Shown piece after piece: positions 15,250 through 24,327 of a stretch of 33,283 bases of DNA. The translations under genes were made by a program, and so were the position numbers. The notes beneath the pieces were generated by a model. That model did not search any database and had not been told where the DNA came from. It saw only the letters and a list, made by a program, of their open reading frames with translations. Source of the DNA: Halobacteriales archaeon QS_9_70_65 (lineage in GTDB: Archaea > Halobacteriota > Halobacteria > Halobacteriales > Haloarculaceae). The stretch covers positions 1-33,283 of the forward strand of contig PXSC01000026.1 of assembly GCA_003023535.1 (NCBI GenBank). Reading direction: 5' to 3'. Each line of letters starts with the position of its first letter. The first letter of the stretch is position 1.

Positions 15250-16226
15250 GTCGACACCTCCTCGGCGGCCGCGGCCAGCGCCTCCAGCTTCGCCTCGAAC
15301 CTGGTCACCGGCAGGAAGAACAGCCCCGTGTTCGGCGTGGCGTACACCGTCTCGAACTCCTGGGCGGGGACGCTCTCCCGGACCCACTCGACGCGCTCGA
15401 CGATCTCCGCGGGCGTCTCCACGAGCGTGTTTTGCCCGTCGACGACCCCCAGTCCGACCGCGTCCTTCGTGCCGTACTCCTGGATGTTGTAGACGTTCGT
15501 CTCGTGGTCGGCGACGAAGTCGAAGCCGATGGCGTCGACGTCGGCGTCCATGAGATGGGCGTACGGCTTCTCCGGGATCGCCCCCCAGTAGGTGTGGACG
15601 ACGACGTCGGCCTCGACGGCGTCGGCCACGCGGTCGACGGCGGCGCTGGCGCGGCGGTCCTCGCCGTCGTCCGGCGGGTCCGTCACCAGCGACGGCTCCA
15701 GCAGGAACAGCGTCTCGACGTCCGGCAGCGCCGCCGCCTCCTCGGCGAGAAAGCCCGCGACGGCGTCCAGGAAGGCCGCCTCGTCGCCGTAGTGCTCGTC
15801 GGTCGCCAGCTCCGACAGCGAGTACGGCCCCGGCAGGACGGCCTGGTCGACGCCGGCGGCTGCATCGAGCTCCGCGGCGACGTCGCCGTCGTAGTCCAGC
15901 TCGCCGGCGACGACCGGCTCCCGGTAGAAGTTGTTGTTGTCGTAGTACCGGACGATCCCGCGGGTCTCGACGCTGTCGTGGACGGCCAGTGGGTGAGCGA
16001 GCATGTCGTCCCAGCGGAGCTGGCCCTCGACGATCCGGTCGAGGCCGGCGGCCCGCTGGCGCTCGATGGCCTCGCCCCGCGCGCGCTCGTAGACGTCGAC
16101 GACCTCCCCCGACTCCGAGCCGGAGATCAGATCGCCCTTCTGGTGGCCCTTCAGATCCGACAGCTCCTCTTTGGCCCGGTCGGGCAGCGGGAACAGCCCC
16201 GGCGTCGTCGCGATTGCCTCGGTCAT
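15246..16226 (-). CDS. MetE-like protein lacking zinc ligands
   Basis: 326 aa from the ATG at 16226; a GTG immediately before is the alternative. A promoter-like AATATTAAAC lies about 25 bp upstream. It is a TIM-barrel protein of the UROD/MetE superfamily ([88 protein letters not shown]). Where the partner gene has HVC and DCG, this one has HTY and PNTG, so both zinc cysteines are lost. It is translationally coupled to the catalytic member downstream. I infer that the two act together, as the zinc-free N-terminal and zinc-binding C-terminal barrels of bacterial MetE do. Full length. Confidence 0.85.
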   Translation of the reverse strand: MTEAIATTPGLFPLPDRAKEELSDLKGHQKGDLISGSESGEVVDVYERARGEAIERQRAAGLDRIVEGQLRWDDMLAHPLAVHDSVETRGIVRYYDNNNFYREPVVAGELDYDGDVAAELDAAAGVDQAVLPGPYSLSELATDEHYGDEAAFLDAVAGFLAEEAAALPDVETLFLLEPSLVTDPPDDGEDRRASAAVDRVADAVEADVVVHTYWGAIPEKPYAHLMDADVDAIGFDFVADHETNVYNIQEYGTKDAVGLGVVDGQNTLVETPAEIVERVEWVRESVPAQEFETVYATPNTGLFFLPVTRFEAKLEALAAAAEEVST

Positions 16227-16266
16227 CACCGCTCGGTACGCGATGACGGCGTTTAATATTTCCTAC

Positions 16267-16791
16267 TCAGCTATCACTGAGAGTTATCTCGAGGACGACG
16301 AGCCGCTCGAACGGGAACGACTCCTCGGCCCGCTCGCGGGTCTTCAATCCCGCCGCCGTCGCCAGCTCCCGTACGGCGTCGAGGCCGGTCAGCGAGGAGA
16401 CGAGCAGGTACGCGCGGCCGTCCGGCCGGAGCACCCGGCCGACGTCGTTGAGGAACGGCCGGACGACCCGGCGGCCGTCCTCGCCGCCGGACAGGGCGTA
16501 CTCCAGTGGGTCGTCCCACTCCCGCTCCGGCGGCGTCGGCAGGTACGGCGGGTTGCAGAGGACGACGTCGGCGCTCCCGGCGGCGAAGGGGGCGGTGAGG
16601 TCGGCCCGGACGACCTCGACGCCGGACTCGCGGGCGGCCGCACAGGCGTCGGGGCCGATGTCGCAGCCAACGACGGCGGCGCCCGTCGCCTCCCGGACCG
16701 TCGCGGCGACGTAGCCGGAGCCGACGCCGACCTCCAGCACCCGCTCGTCGGCGGCGACCGCCTCGGCGGCCGTCTCCGCCAGCAGCTTCGA
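16267..16791 (-). pseudogene. HemK/PrmC-type methyltransferase, 5' end lost at junction with MscS
   Basis: 174 codons remain, from SKLLAETAAEAV to VLEITLSDS. Class I SAM methyltransferase motifs are visible: motif I VLEVGVGSGYVAATV, the acidic motif II VVGCDIGPDA, and motif IV NPPYLP, the hallmark of amide-glutamine methyltransferases. Archaeal HemK2-type enzymes modify release factor aRF1 together with Trm112. The expected start, with the usual VYQPAEDS-like segment, is absent. Upstream of 16791 the sequence continues as the acidic tail of MscS in another frame (LVEPV against SKLLAE). Either the MscS stop and this start were lost together or the region is mis-assembled. Confidence 0.78.
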
Positions 16792-18148
16792 CCGGCTCGA
16801 CGAGGCTCTCGTCGGTCGTCCCCGGGTAGACGTCTCCCTTCTCGCGGGGATGGGGGCTCGAGATGTCGTGGTCCTCGTCGACCAGCCAGGCGGCGCTGTC
16901 GGGGACGTCACTCCCATCGTCCGCGTCGCCGTCCGTCGACCCGTCCGCGTCGCCGTCCGTCGACCCGTCCGCGTCGATTGCGCCGTCGCCCTCGTCGACT
17001 ACCTCGTCCGGCTCGTCGTCGACCGCGCCGTCGTCCGGCTCGTCGTCGACCGCGCCGGTGCCGCCGTACTCCTCCTCGACGGGTTCGCTGACGGTCGTCG
17101 GGGCCCCGTCGTCGCCGTCATCGTCGGCGACCGGTCGGACGGCCCGCTCGGCCGCCGCTGCCGACGTCGTTACTTCCAGGCCATCGGTTTCGGTCCGGCC
17201 CATCAGCTCCCGCTGTGGGAACGGGATGCGGATTTCCTCGTCGTCGAAGGCGCCCTTCACGGCGTCGATGACCTCGTTCTGTGCGCTGAGCTTCCGCTGG
17301 ATGGTCGGCCGGCCGATCCAGTACCGCAGCCGGAGCACGACCGACGAGTCGCCGAACGACTCCAGGACGACGTCCGGGCTCGGCGTGTCCGCGACGGTCT
17401 CGCAGTCCTGCATCGTCCGCTTTGCGACCGCGGCCGCCTCCGAGACGTCGTCGTCGTAGTCGACGCCGACCTCGGTCGTCAGCCGGAGCCGCTCGGTGTC
17501 GACGGCGATCCAGTCGCCGGCCTCGAACGGCCGCCCGAAGAGGATGACCAGCCCCGACAGCACGTTCCGGAGGGTTCTCCGGCCGGCCAGTCCCACCACG
17601 GCGCCGAGGACGCCGGCGCCGATAAGGAAGTCCCCCGGGTCGATGCCGAACAGCCCGAAGACGAACACCAGCGCGACGGCGAACAGCGACAGCTGGACGA
17701 AGTGATGAGCCAGCTCGCGCTGGTGCGGCGAGATGCGGCCGCTGGTCGACCAGTAACGGATCACCCGCTTGGTCACCCGCGTCAGGGTGTACGTTCCGAG
17801 CAGGGCGATGAAGCCGATGTAGAGCCTCAGTGCCGCCTGTGCGGTCGGTATCAGTTGGTCGGCGAAGGCGTTCAGCTCGACGACGGCGGTGCCCTCCCGC
17901 CGCCAGATGACGATGAACAGGACGGCGTCGGCGAGCGCTACGCCCATGATGACGAGCGTGCGGGCGATCTCGACCAGCTCGGGCGTGAACCGCTGCTTCA
18001 GCGGCCCGCTGAGGCGGTAGATGCCGACCACGGCGGCGACGAACAGCAGCGGTAACAGCAGCGTCGCGAGGAACCGCCGCGGGTCGCTGTCGACGACCCC
18101 CTGGAACCGCCGGACGTAGTCGGTCGCCTGCAGCGCCACCGCCGGCAT
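16792..18148 (-). CDS. MscS-family mechanosensitive channel with an in-frame loss and a run-on tail
   Basis: Starts at the ATG at 18148. Transmembrane helices lie at about residues 27-47, 62-82, 105-127 and 150-190, and the pore-helix region reads FLIGAGVLGAVVGLAGRRTL. ILFGRPFEAGDWIAVD should lead into about 45 residues of the beta domain (typically DREGTV..DI...NT...T.D...V.IPN). Here it jumps in frame near 17498 to TERLRLTTEVGVDYD. The C-terminal alpha/beta domain (VVLRLRYWI, IPFPQREL) follows, then a ~100-residue Asp-rich tail with repeated VDDEPD and STDGDADG units. No stop occurs before the methyltransferase; the 3' boundary given is where homology changes. It would release solutes during osmotic downshift. 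Confidence 0.8.
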
Positions 18149-18178
18149 CTCAGGCCTCCCGGCGCGGGCGGGCGCCGA

Positions 18179-19006
18179 TCATCGGGACTCGACCTCCGCG
18201 GCGGTCCGGGCGAGCCGGGCGAACGCCGCCGGCGGCAGCGTTCCGGCCCGTTTGCTCAACAGCGACTCCTCGGCGGCCTCGACGACGGCCTCGGGGTCGT
18301 CGAGCCCCGAGATGTGGGCCGTGTTCCGGACGGCATTCCGCATCGTCTTCCGCCGCTGGGTGAAAACCGCCCGCACCAGCCGCATGAACAGCGCCTCGTC
18401 GGGCACCTCGTACGCCGGCTCCCGGGGCGTCGTCCGGACGACCGCGCTCTCGACGGCCGGCGCCGGCGCGAACGCCTCCGGCGGCACCGGCTCGACGACC
18501 TCGACGTCGGCGTAGTGGCCCGCCGTCACCGACAGCCGGCCGTAGTCGTCGCCGCCCGGCTCGGCGGCCATCCGCTCGGCGAACTCCCGCTGGAAGGTCA
18601 ACACCGTCGGCCGCCGGGGTGGCAGGAGCCGGAACGAAAGCTCCGAGGAGACGCCGTACGGCAGGTTCGACACCGAGGCCGTGAACGCCGGCAGTTCGAC
18701 CTCCAGGGCGTCGTCTTCGACGACGGTCAGCCGGTCGTCGGCGACCGCGTCGGCGAACTCCCGCTCGAGGAACGCCGCCAGCTCCGGGTCCCGCTCGACG
18801 ACGGTCACCCGGTCGGCGGCCGACAACAGCCGGTCGGTGAGGGCGCCGGTGCCGCCGCCGACCTCCAGCACGTGGCCGAGGTCGGCGCCGTCCGGGAGGT
18901 AGCCCGGCAGCCGGTCGAGCACCCGGTCGTCGACCAGGAAGTGCTGGTCGCGGTCGGGGTCGCCGCGGACGCCGGCCCGGGCCATCAGCGCGTCTGGATC
19001 CCGCAT
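18179..19006 (-). CDS. rsmA: 16S rRNA dimethyladenosine transferase RsmA/KsgA
   Basis: 275 aa from the ATG at 19006; upstream in-frame codons would add 13 unlike residues. Motifs: DQHFLVDDRVLDRLPGY, SAM-binding VLEVGGGTGALTDRLL, motif II VTVVERDPEL, catalytic NLPYGVSSELSF, then QREFAERMAAEPGGDDYGRL and the C-terminal FTQRRKTMRNAVRNTAHISG. It dimethylates two adjacent adenosines in helix 45 of 16S rRNA during small-subunit assembly. It appears complete. It lies in the operon L21e-Rpb4-DUF655-RsmA-MscS, 51 bp after DUF655 and 30 bp before MscS. Confidence 0.95.
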   Translation of the reverse strand: MRDPDALMARAGVRGDPDRDQHFLVDDRVLDRLPGYLPDGADLGHVLEVGGGTGALTDRLLSAADRVTVVERDPELAAFLEREFADAVADDRLTVVEDDALEVELPAFTASVSNLPYGVSSELSFRLLPPRRPTVLTFQREFAERMAAEPGGDDYGRLSVTAGHYADVEVVEPVPPEAFAPAPAVESAVVRTTPREPAYEVPDEALFMRLVRAVFTQRRKTMRNAVRNTAHISGLDDPEAVVEAAEESLLSKRAGTLPPAAFARLARTAAEVESR

Positions 19007-19057
19007 ACCGCGCGGTACGGTGTCGCCGTGTATATGCGTCATCATTCGCCGACCGCC

Positions 19058-19515
19058 CTACTCGTCGGTCCGGCGGGCGAACACCCGGTACTTGAGGTCC
19101 TCCTCGCGGAGCTCCTCGACGATGCGCTCGACGAGCACCTCCCGCGGGCTGTGCAGCCCCGAGACCCGCTTTTCGACGTCTTCGAAGCTCTCGAACGGCT
19201 CGCGCTTGCGCTCGTCGAGGACGTTGTTGCGTAGCTTCTTGCCGATGCCGGGCAGCAGATTCAGCACGTGTAGTCGGGTGGTGATCGGCTGGGCGTCGTT
19301 GTAGAAGTCGACGAACCGCCCGGTGTCCCCGTCGATGATGCGGTCGATGGCGTGTTCGATCTCGGACTCGGCGGGAGCCGGAACTCCGCCTCGCCGAGGG
19401 CGTGTGCGACCGGTGACCGCTCGTACTGCGGGCGGTCGTCGGAGGGGCTGCCACGCGGCAGGAAGTCCACAGCCACGGCCGTCGTGGGGTCGGGTTCGGA
19501 GCCGGAGTCGCTCAT
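19058..19515 (-). pseudogene. DUF655 (HhH RNA/DNA-binding) protein gene, frame-broken
   Basis: The N-terminal frame (SPVAHALGEAEFRL, from the ATG at 19515) and the C-terminal frame (ESEIEHAIDRIIDGD to LKYRVFARRTDE) join near 19375, with about 40 residues missing compared with recalled DUF655 proteins of ~190 aa. The missing block is the OB-type region around the usual LYEL...GD.V segment. The helix-hairpin-helix (LNLLPGIGKKLRNNVLDERK) is intact. The family is archaeal, encoded beside rpoF and rsmA, and predicted to bind RNA or DNA. The ORF as written would end in a frameshifted Arg/Ser-rich tail. Confidence 0.85.
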
Positions 19516-19557
19516 ACCTCACCCGTACGCGGAGGCGATATTTAAAACGGGTGCCGG

Positions 19558-19914
19558 TCAGGCGTACTTCGCGACGACGTCGAGGACGTCGTCGAGCTCC
19601 TCGCCCGACAGCGAGTACCGCTCCTGGGCGAACACCGACCGCAGCTCGTCGCGGTCCGCCGGCAGCAGGTTCGCGATCTTGTAGGCGGTCGCCTCGTCGA
19701 TCTTCTCCGCGTCGAGCAGCTCCTCGACGAACTCGACGGACTCCTCGGAATCGAGCGCGGTGAAGCGGTTGACGTGCTCGATGGCCCGGGCCAGCTCGTA
19801 GCGCATCTCCCGGTCCTCGTCGAGGGCCCGCTCGCTTTCGATCTCGGCGAGCAGCTCCTTCGCCTCGGGAGTGGTGAGGAACTCCTCGTCGAGAACCTCT
19901 TTGAATATCGTCAT
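19558..19914 (-). CDS. rpoF: RNA polymerase subunit Rpb4 (RpoF)
   Basis: 118 aa, full length. [32 protein letters not shown] and the C-terminal [20 protein letters not shown] then [20 protein letters not shown] are typical of archaeal subunit F. It forms the stalk with Rpb7 (RpoE) and helps promoter opening, RNA binding and termination. Its ATG overlaps the L21e stop (ATGA), so the two are translationally coupled. The order L21e-rpoF-DUF655-rsmA is conserved in haloarchaea. Confidence 0.96.
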   Translation of the reverse strand: MTIFKEVLDEEFLTTPEAKELLAEIESERALDEDREMRYELARAIEHVNRFTALDSEESVEFVEELLDAEKIDEATAYKIANLLPADRDELRSVFAQERYSLSGEELDDVLDVVAKYA

Positions 19915-20204
19915 TCCCGCTGCCGCTGGAGGTGGGCGGCGCCGGCGATGACGGTCTTCGTCACGTCGCCGTCGACGATCTCCACCTTGAACGCGTCGCC
20001 CTGCTCGCCGGCGACCGTGCCGGTGCGGCCGTTGAACCGCGGGTGGAAGGTGCCGTCCGGCACCGACGGGTCGAGCTTGAGGTGGACCTTTTCGCCGTTT
20101 TCGTAGCTCTCGACGGACCGCTGGGGCGGGGAGGTGCCCCGCTCTCTGGGCTCGTTGCGAAGCTTGTTCCGCGTCGAGTGTCGCGGACCGTTGGAACTGG
20201 GCAT
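19911..20204 (-). CDS. rpl21e: 50S ribosomal protein L21e
   Basis: 97 aa, complete. [40 protein letters not shown] and [17 protein letters not shown] are the L21e signature (SH3-like barrel binding 23S rRNA). First gene of the minus-strand operon. Structured element copy 2 lies in the 287-bp gap upstream, on the opposite strand. Confidence 0.96.
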   Translation of the reverse strand: MPSSNGPRHSTRNKLRNEPRERGTSPPQRSVESYENGEKVHLKLDPSVPDGTFHPRFNGRTGTVAGEQGDAFKVEIVDGDVTKTVIAGAAHLQRQRE

Positions 20205-20330
20205 CGTTGACCCCGTGCTGCGGCCGCGTGAGACGTGTGCACGCTCTGCAGTATCAAGGTAACGGGTGTTTGGGGGGTGTTCAGAGAAGCACCAACTGAC
20301 GAGATAGTTTCTGCCGACCGATTAACTGAC

Positions 20331-20456
20331 TCCTGGCGGACTGAACGGGCGAGGCACTCTCGACGAAGCCGGACGACGTAAGCACCACAGGGAGCAACGC
20401 GACCGAGGAGCGCAGCGAGTCCCGAGAGTCGAGAGTGCCGAGGGCTTTCTGGACTC
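20331..20456 (+). ncRNA. Structured element, copy 2 (shortest full copy)
   Basis: 126 nt in the gap between the aEF1-beta stop and the L21e start. It begins TCCTGGCGGACTGAACGGGC and ends CGAGGGCTTTCTGGACTC. Immediately inside the ends GGCACTCTCGAC (20353-20364) pairs perfectly over 12 bp with GTCGAGAGTGCC (20428-20439). This stem is unrelated in sequence to the stem of copy 1 but occupies the same place, which is strong evidence for selection on pairing. The interior contains ACGTAAGCA, shared with copy 3. No open frame is preserved. The surrounding sequence (20205-20330) has only the L21e promoter side. Confidence 0.55.
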
Positions 20457-20491
20457 TTGACTCCTTTCTGAATACTACCGTTTCGGGCCGG

Positions 20492-20758
20492 TCAGATGCG
20501 GCCGACCTCGTCGACGTCGACGCTCTCGACGCCCTCGACGTCGCCGAAGGCGTCCTCGACGGCGTCGGTGCCGCCGCCCTCGTCCGGGACGATGACCGTC
20601 GGGAACAGTGCGATGAGCCCGAAGGCGACGTCCTCGCGGTCGACCCGGCTGATCTTCGCCCCCTCCGGCAGGGAGTTTTCCAGCCGCTCCTGGAGGCCGT
20701 CCAGGTCGACGTCCGGGCTCTCCGGCATGACCTTCATCTTGGCTGCGACCTTCCCCAT
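20492..20758 (-). CDS. ef1b: Translation elongation factor aEF-1 beta
   Basis: 88 aa from the ATG at 20758. [60 protein letters not shown] and [15 protein letters not shown] match the small archaeal EF-1 beta, which exchanges GDP for GTP on aEF-1 alpha. Length is standard. It begins 2 bp after the zinc finger gene, so the two form one transcript. Confidence 0.95.
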   Translation of the reverse strand: MGKVAAKMKVMPESPDVDLDGLQERLENSLPEGAKISRVDREDVAFGLIALFPTVIVPDEGGGTDAVEDAFGDVEGVESVDVDEVGRI

Positions 20759-20760
20759 CG

Positions 20761-20943
20761 TTACGGCCCCGTGAACCCGCAGTCCGGACACTCGTAGAGG
20801 GTGCTCTGCTTGCGGCACGTCGCACACCGGTAGATCACGTATCCGCAGTCGGGACAGTCGAACTTCGCCGCGCTCGTCCCGGAGATGTTGATCCCACAGG
20901 AGATGCACTTCCGTTCCCGCCGCTGGGTACTGTCGCTGCTCAT
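20761..20943 (-). CDS. Small zinc finger protein (HVO_2753-like)
   Basis: 60 aa from the ATG at 20943. Four CxxC knuckles (CISCG, CPDCG, CATC, CPDCG) make two zinc fingers, as in the Haloferax protein HVO_2753, which I recall as a small zinc finger protein always encoded before aEF-1 beta. A TATA-like GGTTAAATG lies about 25 bp upstream. Probably binds nucleic acid or another protein. The spacing of 2 bp to aEF-1 beta suggests a role linked to translation. Confidence 0.9.
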   Translation of the reverse strand: MSSDSTQRRERKCISCGINISGTSAAKFDCPDCGYVIYRCATCRKQSTLYECPDCGFTGP

Positions 20944-21036
20944 ACACGCCGGTGAGTCGGGACGACATTTAACCCTTATCAAGCGCGTCAACGCGGCGGC
21001 CGGTGGAGCCTTGGGCGTCCGTCCCCAGGCGCCGGC

Positions 21037-23292
21037 ATGGACGCGGTCCGAACGGTCGCCCGGCGGCTCCGCGCGGAGGCGCAGGCGGCCGACGAGCGCC
21101 GGCTGCTCGTCCTTGCCGGCGGCCGCGAGGCGGGCTATCGGGGCGCCGCGGTAGCCTGCGAGCCGCTCGTCGACGTCGTCTCGCTCTCCGAGCGCGACCC
21201 CGTCGGCGACCGGCTCCCGCCGAGGCGGACCGACGAACTGCTCGGGGAGACCCACGACGCCGTCGTCGTCGACTGCCACGACGCTTGCCGGCCGAACGCC
21301 GTCGGCCGGGCCGCCGGCGCCGTCGACGGCGGCGGCCTGCTCGTCCTCGCGACGCCGCCGCTTGAGGACTGGCCGGCGATCCGCGACGGCTTCGACGAGA
21401 CGCTGGCGGTGCCGCCGTTCGAGCCGGCCGACGTCGCCGGCCGGTTTCGGCGCCGGCTCGTCCGGACGCTCCGGGCCCACCGCGGCGTCGCCGTCGTCGA
21501 CGTCGACGAGAGGTACGTCGAGGCCGACGGCCTCACCGACCCCGCGCCGCGGCTCGACGCCGGGACGGTCGCCCCGCCCGACGACCACGCGTTCCCGACG
21601 GCGGTCTACGAGGCCTGTCGCACCGCCGACCAGCGCGACGCGGTGGCCGCCTGCGAGCGGCTCCGCGAGCCCGGGACCGCCGTCGTCGTCGAGGCCGACC
21701 GGGGCCGCGGCAAGTCCAGCGCCGCCGGGCTGGCCGCCGCCGCCCTCGTCGCCACGGGCCGGGACGTCCTCGTCACCGCGCCGGCCTACCGCAACGCGGC
21801 GGAATGCTTCGACCGGGCGGCGGAGGCGCTCGCGGCCCTCGAGGCGCTGTCCGACGACCGCCGGACGGCCGACCGTCCCGAACTCGTCCCCGACGAGGGC
21901 CGGGTCCGATTCCGCGAGCCGGAGGCCGCCGCCGATGCCGCCGCCGACGTCCTCGTCGTCGACGAGGCCGCCGCACTCCCGGTCCGGCGGCTCGAGTCCC
22001 TGCTCGCGGTCGCGCCGGCGGCCTGCTTCGCGACGACCGTCCACGGCTACGAGGGGTCGGGCCGCGGCTTCGACGTCCGGTTCCGCGACCGCCTCGGGGC
22101 CGCCCGCGCGGTGACCGACGTCGACCTCGCGACGCCCATCCGGTACGCCCCGGCCGACCCCGTCGAGGTGTGGCTGTTCCGGGTGCTGATGCTGGACGCC
22201 CGGCCGGCCGTCGAGCCGCTGGTCGCCGACGCCGACCCCGCCGGGGCGACCTACGAGCGGCTCGACCCCGACGCCCTGGCGGCCGATGAGAACCGCCTCC
22301 GGGAGGCGTTCGGCCTGCTGGTCGAGGCCCACTACCGGACGGACCCCGACGACCTCGCGCGGCTGCTCGACGCGCCCAACATCGCGATCCGGGGGCTGAG
22401 CGTCGACGGCCACCTCGTCTCCGTCGCCCTGCTGGCCCGGGAGGGCGGACTTCCGCCGGCGACCCGCCGGGCGATGTACGAGGGCGGCCGCGTCCGCGGC
22501 AACATGTTGCCGGACGTGCTGACGAGCCAACTCCGGGATCCCGAGGCGGCCGCGCCGGTCGGGCTGCGGGTGATGCGGATCGCCACCCACCGGGCCGCCC
22601 GGTCCCGCGGGCTCGGCTCGGCGCTGCTGTCGGCGGTGGAAACCGAGTTCGATCCCGACGGCGACGCGAGCGACGACGACACCGGCCCGGGCCCCGTCGA
22701 CTACCTCTGTGTCGGCTACGGCGCCACCCCGGAGCTGCTGGATTTCTGGCGGGCGGGCGGCTACCGGACGGTCCACCTCTCGGCGACTCGCAACGACGAC
22801 AGCGGCGAGTACTCGGCGCTGATGCTCCGGCCGCTGTCGCCGGCCGGCGAGACGCTGGCCGAGCGACAGGTGGCGTGGTTCCGCCGCCGGATCGGCAGCG
22901 TTCTGGCCGACGCCCTCGACGACGCCGACCCCGACGTCGTCCGCGGCGCCCTCGCGGCCGCCGGCGGGACCATCCCCCTCGACCTGTCGGCCGCCGAGTG
23001 GCGCACCGTCGTCGGCGCCGCCTACGGCCCCGGGCTGTACGACGCCGCGCCGCGGCCGTTCCGGCGGCTGGCGCTGCGGGCGCTGCTCGAGGGGACGGCA
23101 CTCGACGCCGACGCCGAGCGGCTGCTCGTCCGGAAGGTGCTGCAGGCGCGGCCGTGGGACGAGGCCGCCGACGACCTGGGGTACGTCTCCCGGCGGAGCT
23201 GTATGCGCGCCCTCGGCGACGCCTACCGGCCGCTCGTGGACCGCTACGGCGGCGACCTCGCCCGAGAGGAGGCCGACCGCTACCGGGACTGA
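21037..23292 (+). CDS. tmcA: tRNA(Met) cytidine acetyltransferase TmcA
   Basis: 751 aa, full length. Order of parts: an N-terminal TmcA-specific domain, then Walker A EADRGRGKSSAAGLAAAAL near residue 225. The DEAA box VLVVDEAAALPVRRLE lies near 307, and the GNAT acetyl-CoA site LRVMRIATHRAARSRGLGSA near 512. The GATPELLDFWRAGGYRTVHL segment and a C-terminal tRNA-binding region (RKVLQARPWDEAADDLGYVS) follow. The enzyme uses ATP and acetyl-CoA to make N4-acetylcytidine in RNA; in archaea the activity extends to rRNA and other tRNAs. It is divergent from the zinc finger gene, with 93 bp between the starts. Confidence 0.95.
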   Translation: MDAVRTVARRLRAEAQAADERRLLVLAGGREAGYRGAAVACEPLVDVVSLSERDPVGDRLPPRRTDELLGETHDAVVVDCHDACRPNAVGRAAGAVDGGGLLVLATPPLEDWPAIRDGFDETLAVPPFEPADVAGRFRRRLVRTLRAHRGVAVVDVDERYVEADGLTDPAPRLDAGTVAPPDDHAFPTAVYEACRTADQRDAVAACERLREPGTAVVVEADRGRGKSSAAGLAAAALVATGRDVLVTAPAYRNAAECFDRAAEALAALEALSDDRRTADRPELVPDEGRVRFREPEAAADAAADVLVVDEAAALPVRRLESLLAVAPAACFATTVHGYEGSGRGFDVRFRDRLGAARAVTDVDLATPIRYAPADPVEVWLFRVLMLDARPAVEPLVADADPAGATYERLDPDALAADENRLREAFGLLVEAHYRTDPDDLARLLDAPNIAIRGLSVDGHLVSVALLAREGGLPPATRRAMYEGGRVRGNMLPDVLTSQLRDPEAAAPVGLRVMRIATHRAARSRGLGSALLSAVETEFDPDGDASDDDTGPGPVDYLCVGYGATPELLDFWRAGGYRTVHLSATRNDDSGEYSALMLRPLSPAGETLAERQVAWFRRRIGSVLADALDDADPDVVRGALAAAGGTIPLDLSAAEWRTVVGAAYGPGLYDAAPRPFRRLALRALLEGTALDADAERLLVRKVLQARPWDEAADDLGYVSRRSCMRALGDAYRPLVDRYGGDLAREEADRYRD

Positions 23293-23323
23293 CCGGCGCG
23301 GGCGGCCGACGGCCGGCGACCGC

Positions 23324-23848
23324 TCACGCGCGGTCGTCCGCGGCGTCAGCGTCCGCGTCGACGTCGTCGACCGCCCCGACGACGGATAGGACGCCCTCGT
23401 GGACCGCGGCGAGGATGACGACGCTGACGGCGATGATCGCCACCTCGAGCGGCGTCGACAGCAGCCCCAGCGAGACGATGAGCGTCGTCGCACACGCCGG
23501 CGGGTGGACGGCGTCAGCCGCGACCATCCCCCAGCTCGTGGTGACGACCGACAGCACGCCGCTGGCGGCCAGCCGGGCGCCGTCGACCGACAGCGCCGGC
23601 GGCGTCGACGTGATGACGATCCCCGGGGCGACGACCGCGTAGACGAGGAAGCCGGCGACGGCCCCCACGAGGTGGCCTCCCACCACCCGGTAGAACCGCG
23701 CCGCCCCACCACGGCGGTCGGCGGCGAGCGTGAACGCCGAGGGTCCGAGGCTGGGGAAGACGAACGGCTGGCCGGTGACGGTGGCGACGGCCCCGAGAAC
23801 GGCCAGCAGGACCCCCGCGTAGAGGCTCGTCCCGACGCGCCGTCGCAT
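23324..23848 (-). CDS. HPP-family membrane protein
   Basis: 174 aa from the ATG at 23848. The start region GTSLYAGVLLAVLGAVATVT, then PFVFPSLGPSAFTLAADRRG, and the family-naming HPP motif in AADAVHPPACATTLIVSLG are present. About four to five transmembrane helices are predicted, ending in an acidic Ala/Asp tail. HPP proteins include chloroplast nitrite transporters; the substrate in haloarchaea is unknown. It is convergent with tmcA and divergent from the DUF456 gene. Confidence 0.85.
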   Translation of the reverse strand: MRRRVGTSLYAGVLLAVLGAVATVTGQPFVFPSLGPSAFTLAADRRGGAARFYRVVGGHLVGAVAGFLVYAVVAPGIVITSTPPALSVDGARLAASGVLSVVTTSWGMVAADAVHPPACATTLIVSLGLLSTPLEVAIIAVSVVILAAVHEGVLSVVGAVDDVDADADAADDRA

Positions 23849-23922
23849 GACCGGTCCGGAGGTCCGCCGGACGCTTGACAGCTTCGGCGCAGAGTTATGC
23901 CGGTCGCCGTCGACGCTCCGAC

Positions 23923-24283
23923 GTGTTCCACGCCGACCCGTTCGTCGTGGCCGTCGCGCTGCTCGTCGGCGGCGTCGTCGGCAGCCTCCTGCCGGTGATT
24001 CCGGGCGGTCTGCTCTGTCTCCGCGCGGGCCGGCGGCGCCTCCGTCCGCACGGCCGCGGCCGCGGCGGGCGGCGGCCTCGTCCTCGCCGTCGTGCTCGGG
24101 CCCGTCGGATTCGTCCTCGGGATCTTCGCCGTCGTCTTCGGCCTGGAGTACCGCCGCCACGGCGACCCGAGACAGGGTGGCCGGGCGGCCGCCTACGCGA
24201 CGGTCGGGATACTCGTCTCGGCGGCGACGCAGGTGGCCCTGACGGCCGCGGTGCTCGCGGGCTTTCTGCTCGTTGCCCTGTGA
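23923..24283 (+). pseudogene. DUF456 membrane protein gene, frame-broken
   Basis: The GTG at 23923 starts VFHADPFVVAVALLVGGVVG then SLLPVIPGGLLCL, the first helix of a DUF456 protein. Near 24025 the frame changes and the rest (AGGASVRTAAAAAGGGLVLA to VALTAAVLAGFLLVAL) is the second half. Recalled homologues carry about 40-45 residues between the GGLL-L block and AGGAS-RT, with the second helix pair and an aromatic YLYWW segment, all missing here. A TATA-like AGTTATGCC is about 25 bp upstream. DUF456 proteins are small multi-helix membrane proteins of unknown function. Confidence 0.8.
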
Positions 24284-24327
24284 ACGACGGAGACACTATC
24301 TCACTGGACGCGACCCGGCGCCGACCG

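Noticed and set aside
20761..24051. A 1096-codon open frame on the minus strand covering tmcA
   Set aside because: Arg/Pro-rich antisense frame created by the GC-skewed third codon positions of tmcA; only its last 60 codons are a real gene (the zinc finger protein).
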